A DNA stretch of 9,658 bases from Bacteroides sp. 43_108 (GTDB taxonomy: Bacteria > Bacteroidota > Bacteroidia > Bacteroidales > Bacteroidaceae): assembly GCA_001915545.1 (NCBI GenBank), contig MNQS01000148.1, positions 1-9,658 on the forward strand, in the 5' to 3' direction. Below are positions 7,222 to 9,658 of this stretch, in pieces. A program made the translations under genes and the position numbers. The notes beneath the pieces were generated by a model. It ran no database searches. It saw only the letters and a list, made by a program, of their open reading frames with translations, and had not been told where the DNA came from. Position 1 is the stretch's first letter. Each line of letters starts with the position of its first letter.

Positions 7222-8202
7222 ATGAATGCTATTTCTATTTTTATTCTAAAAGTACTCCGAAAAGTTTATACTAAAGTTTTTGGTACTTATCAATTTCCAG
7301 CATTACAAAGAGAAGATGATCCAGATAAGGCTTCTGAAATTATATATAATTTGTTAGCTTCAGATAAACCTTGTATGATTGCACGATTTGGTAGTACAGA
7401 GATGTCAGCTATAATAAATTATTTAGGTGTAAATTCTAAGAAACATTCTATTTTAGATTTTATAAAAGGAAAACAGCCTGAATGGTGGTGGAATAAAAAT
7501 ATCATGAAACAGATGCAACAATGGAGCGGCTTTTTTCCACCTACACCTGAAAATATACAGCGTTTTGGCCAAATGATGATAGAGGATGCTAAAGAAGTAG
7601 ATGTGTTGGGGAGTTGGTTAAATGATGAATATCGTTTTTATTATAACAGTAACATAAGTGCAGTGAAGTTGGTACTTTTAGAACCTTATCATTCGAATCT
7701 ACCCTGGAGTAGAATCTTAATGAATAAGAAAGTTCTTGTAATTCACCCATTTGCGGACTTAATATACAAACAATACCAAAAAAGGAAATTATTATTTAAA
7801 AATCAGAATGTTTTACCAGATTTTGAGTTGGAAACAATTCAAGCCGTGCAAAGTTTAGGTGGTGAAAGCGGTTCATTTAAAACATGGTTTGATGCTTTAA
7901 ATTGGATGGAAGATGAAATGGATAAGAGGGATTATGATATTTGTTTAATTGGTTGTGGAGCCTACGGTTTTCCTTTAGCAGCCCATGCAAAAAGAAAAGG
8001 TAAAAAAGCCGTTCATTTAGGAGGGGCCTTACAACTTCTTTTTGGGATTAAAGGAAAACGTTGGGAGCTTGATTATTATCCGAAAATATGGGGACTTCCT
8101 TATGATGCTTATTCTTCTTTGTTCAATGAATATTGGGTTCGTCCATCTAAAAGTGAAACGCCTTCCGTTGCATCAAATGTGGAAGGTGGATGTTATTGGT
8201 AA
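7222..8202 (+). CDS. Putative GT-D-like glycosyltransferase
   Basis: A 326-residue protein with no firm named family that I can assign. Two features resemble GT-D-fold (DUF1792-like) transferases: an early CMIARFGSTEMSA segment, comparable to the Arg-Phe-Gly-Asp-Gly-Glu element of that fold, and a late Rossmann-like strand-glycine pattern CLIGCGAYGFPLA followed by KAVHLGGALQLLFG. Here the expected Asp-Gly is Ser-Thr, so catalytic equivalence is uncertain. No signal peptide is obvious; the N-terminal FILKVLRKVYTK is amphipathic and basic and could touch the membrane. Start choice is open: ATG at 7222 follows the GT11 stop by 20 bases, while an in-frame ATG at 7183 would overlap GT11 by 19 bases and add 13 residues. 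I prefer 7222 because its Met leads directly into the amphipathic segment. Position between a fucosyltransferase and the polymerase supports a role in repeat-unit assembly. Confidence 0.6.
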   Translation: MNAISIFILKVLRKVYTKVFGTYQFPALQREDDPDKASEIIYNLLASDKPCMIARFGSTEMSAIINYLGVNSKKHSILDFIKGKQPEWWWNKNIMKQMQQWSGFFPPTPENIQRFGQMMIEDAKEVDVLGSWLNDEYRFYYNSNISAVKLVLLEPYHSNLPWSRILMNKKVLVIHPFADLIYKQYQKRKLLFKNQNVLPDFELETIQAVQSLGGESGSFKTWFDALNWMEDEMDKRDYDICLIGCGAYGFPLAAHAKRKGKKAVHLGGALQLLFGIKGKRWELDYYPKIWGLPYDAYSSLFNEYWVRPSKSETPSVASNVEGGCYW

Positions 8203-8206
8203 ATAT

Positions 8207-9442
8207 ATGAAAATAAAAGTATTAATATCATTTTTAGTCATAGTATTAACTTTCCCTTCAATTGGACAATGGTTAAATATTAAAATTGGAGAAACTGTCT
8301 ATTGGTGGGCAACAAACTGTTTATTGTTATTTTCCTTTATTGCATATAAAATAAAATATAATAAATATATTCCAAAATTACCAATACAGATAAAATTATT
8401 TATGGTGTATGTTATTCTTTCTGCTGTATATGGTTGTTTTATGGCAGAAAGTTATTGGGATTGGAAATTATTGATAAATAATTTTATGATTTATTTGATG
8501 CCAATGTGTTTCTATTATGTATCAATCTCGGCCAATCTCCCCATAATCATTAGAAGATGGTGTAAATTCGCTATAGTTGCATTTTGGCTTTTATTGCCTA
8601 TAATGCAATTTGAAGCCCCAGGTAAGTTTATGATTCCATTTTCTTTCTTAATTATCTTTTGGCCTTTTATCAAAGGGAAATGGCGTTACATAATTTTCTT
8701 TTTCTTTCTTACCATCTTTATATTTGGCACTTTGGGAGCTCGGAGTAGTGTTATAAGATATTTGGTTTGTGCCGTATTCTCAATATGCTTTATTTATCCT
8801 CAAATTTTTAAGAAAAAAGTATTAAAATCAATTTCTTTTATTTTTTTATTATCTCCTATTATTCTGTTTATTCTAGGGGTTACTAATGTATTCAACGTTT
8901 TTAAAATAGATGAATATCTTGATATAAATGAAAATGAATATGAAGTACAAAATGCTTATGGTGAAAAAGGTGAAAAAGAAAGTCTAACAGCAGACACAAG
9001 AACATTCTTATATTTAGAAACAATATCAAGCTCTTTGAATCATAATTATTTTATTCAAGGTCATTCCCTAGCACGTGGATATGAGTCTCCATGGTTCCGA
9101 TCTACAGATTTAACATCGTATAGTAGAGGAGAACGGGACGCTTCTGAAGTCAGTATTTTGAATATATATACATATATGGGAATTATTGGAGTAGTACTCT
9201 ATTTTATGATTTTTTTAGGCGCCGTAGCCTATGTTTTCAAATATAGTCAAAATTATATGATGTATGTTATTGCATGTATTGTAGCTTTTAGATGGTCTTT
9301 TGCTTGGTTAGAGGATTTTACTAGATTTGATCTAAATAACCTCTTCCTATGGATAATGATTTCAATGTGTTATTCTCCTTATTTTCTTAAAATGAACAAT
9401 AATCAATTTAGGTTATGGATTAAAACTTTATTATACAATTAA
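8207..9442 (+). CDS. Wzy-like O-antigen/capsule polymerase
   Basis: A 411-residue integral membrane protein predicted to join flipped repeat units at the periplasmic face. It has about ten hydrophobic spans; a long polar loop at about residues 228-312 contains TADTRTFLYLE, GHSLARGYES and SRGERDASEV. It is followed by ILNIYTYMGIIGVVLYFMI and further spans. This layout, a large late periplasmic loop rich in Arg, His and Gly between membrane helices, is the hallmark of O-antigen polymerase and ligase proteins; primary sequence is otherwise poorly conserved, as usual for Wzy. The frame can be extended back to an ATG at 8042, but that part is a shadow of the preceding gene. ATG at 8207 lies four bases after the preceding stop and gives a natural basic-then-hydrophobic N-terminus (MKIKVLISFLVIVL). 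Wzy rather than a ligase is favoured by the nearby wzx and wzc. Confidence 0.85.
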   Translation: MKIKVLISFLVIVLTFPSIGQWLNIKIGETVYWWATNCLLLFSFIAYKIKYNKYIPKLPIQIKLFMVYVILSAVYGCFMAESYWDWKLLINNFMIYLMPMCFYYVSISANLPIIIRRWCKFAIVAFWLLLPIMQFEAPGKFMIPFSFLIIFWPFIKGKWRYIIFFFFLTIFIFGTLGARSSVIRYLVCAVFSICFIYPQIFKKKVLKSISFIFLLSPIILFILGVTNVFNVFKIDEYLDINENEYEVQNAYGEKGEKESLTADTRTFLYLETISSSLNHNYFIQGHSLARGYESPWFRSTDLTSYSRGERDASEVSILNIYTYMGIIGVVLYFMIFLGAVAYVFKYSQNYMMYVIACIVAFRWSFAWLEDFTRFDLNNLFLWIMISMCYSPYFLKMNNNQFRLWIKTLLYN

Positions 9443-9450
9443 TTAATAAT

Positions 9451-9564
9451 ATGCTATACAAAATCATTAGAAGAATATATAATAATGCTATTAACCCATT
9501 AGAATGGTTATTAACTTTAGTATTACTAAAGGGCAATAATGTGAAATATGTGAAATATAAGTAA
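9451..9564 (+). pseudogene. Probable truncated N-terminus of an acyltransferase
   Basis: A 37-codon ORF begins eight bases after the polymerase stop with the same AT-rich leader as its neighbours. Its start, MLYKIIRRIYNNAINPLEWL, and the later LLKGNNVKY resemble the N-termini of left-handed beta-helix (hexapeptide-repeat) acyltransferases common in Bacteroidota capsule loci, in which a conserved Gly-Ile-Pro and the hexapeptide repeats should follow. Instead a TAA appears at 9562-9564 and the composition changes. This suggests that the 3' part was removed by an insertion, deletion or assembly join at about 9560. The likeness is from memory and the fragment is short, so the product name is tentative. 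Confidence 0.45.
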
Positions 9565-9658
9565 GCTTCCAAAATTGGCGTATTGACTAGCATGTCTCTT
9601 TCGCATACCTTCGTGCTAAACTTAAAACTCGAAAGATTATGTTTAGCGAAAAAGATTT
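9565..9658. other. Unassigned 3' terminal segment, possible insertion-element edge
   Basis: This stretch is less AT-rich than the polymerase region and does not continue the operon pattern. It contains an inverted repeat (GCTAAAC at 9615-9621 and GTTTAGC at 9641-9647). Both strands are open for short distances: from an ATG at 9592 on the + strand, and to a TAG at 9589-9587 on the - strand. No terminal repeat or target duplication can be recognised because the other end is outside the window. Confidence 0.35.

Noticed and set aside
8042..8206. N-terminal extension of the polymerase to the ATG at 8042
   Set aside because: This part lies within the conserved end of the preceding gene in another frame; the ATG at 8207 gives a normal membrane-protein start just after the preceding stop.
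9592..9658. Start of a new + strand gene at the ATG at 9592
   Set aside because: Only 22 codons are visible, with no recognisable motif and an inverted repeat within it; not enough to call a gene.

Overview
This window looks like the middle of a capsular or exopolysaccharide biosynthesis locus from a member of the Bacteroidota, most likely a gut Bacteroides, Phocaeicola, Prevotella or a close relative. The clues are a Wzc-type tyrosine kinase with a Tyr/Gly/Lys-repeat tail, starts without clear Shine-Dalgarno sequences (AT-rich leaders instead), tight or overlapping same-strand genes, and a strong drop in GC from the conserved chain-length gene to the sugar-assembly genes. The genus assignment is inference; there is no rRNA or housekeeping marker to confirm it.

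Layout, all on the + strand and probably one transcript: 1-1617, the C-terminal part of a Wzz/Wzc chain-length regulator and tyrosine autokinase, cut by the window edge; 1641-3164, a Wzx-type flippase; 3161-4336, an FrhB-like (coenzyme F420 hydrogenase/dehydrogenase beta-type) iron-sulfur protein interrupted by an in-frame TAA at 4028-4030; 4343-5500, a polysaccharide pyruvyl transferase family protein; 5511-6347, a putative DUF6492-like glycosyltransferase; 6368-7201, a GT11 fucosyltransferase-like enzyme; about 7222-8202, a GT-D-like putative glycosyltransferase; 8207-9442, a Wzy-like polymerase; 9451-9564, a short ORF that looks like the N-terminus of an acyltransferase broken off at about 9562. 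The last ~95 bases are an unidentified sequence of different character. No intergenic gap inside the operon exceeds 25 bases, and I see no RNA gene, CRISPR array, internal promoter or convincing terminator.

The genes fit a Wzx/Wzy-dependent pathway. Glycosyltransferases build a lipid-linked repeat unit on the cytoplasmic face, with decoration by fucose, probably a pyruvyl group, and perhaps an acyl group. Wzx flips the unit, Wzy polymerises it, and the Wzc kinase controls chain length and export. The initiating sugar-phosphate transferase, the outer-membrane exporter and most precursor-sugar genes are not in the window.

The points most worth a second look are the nonsense codon inside an otherwise intact conserved region of the Fe-S gene, the host-like to AT-rich transition inside wzx (a likely recombination junction), the abrupt end of the last ORF, and two poorly characterised probable glycosyltransferases. 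I do not see a wholly new type of system; this is an accessory polysaccharide locus with some decayed or little-described parts.
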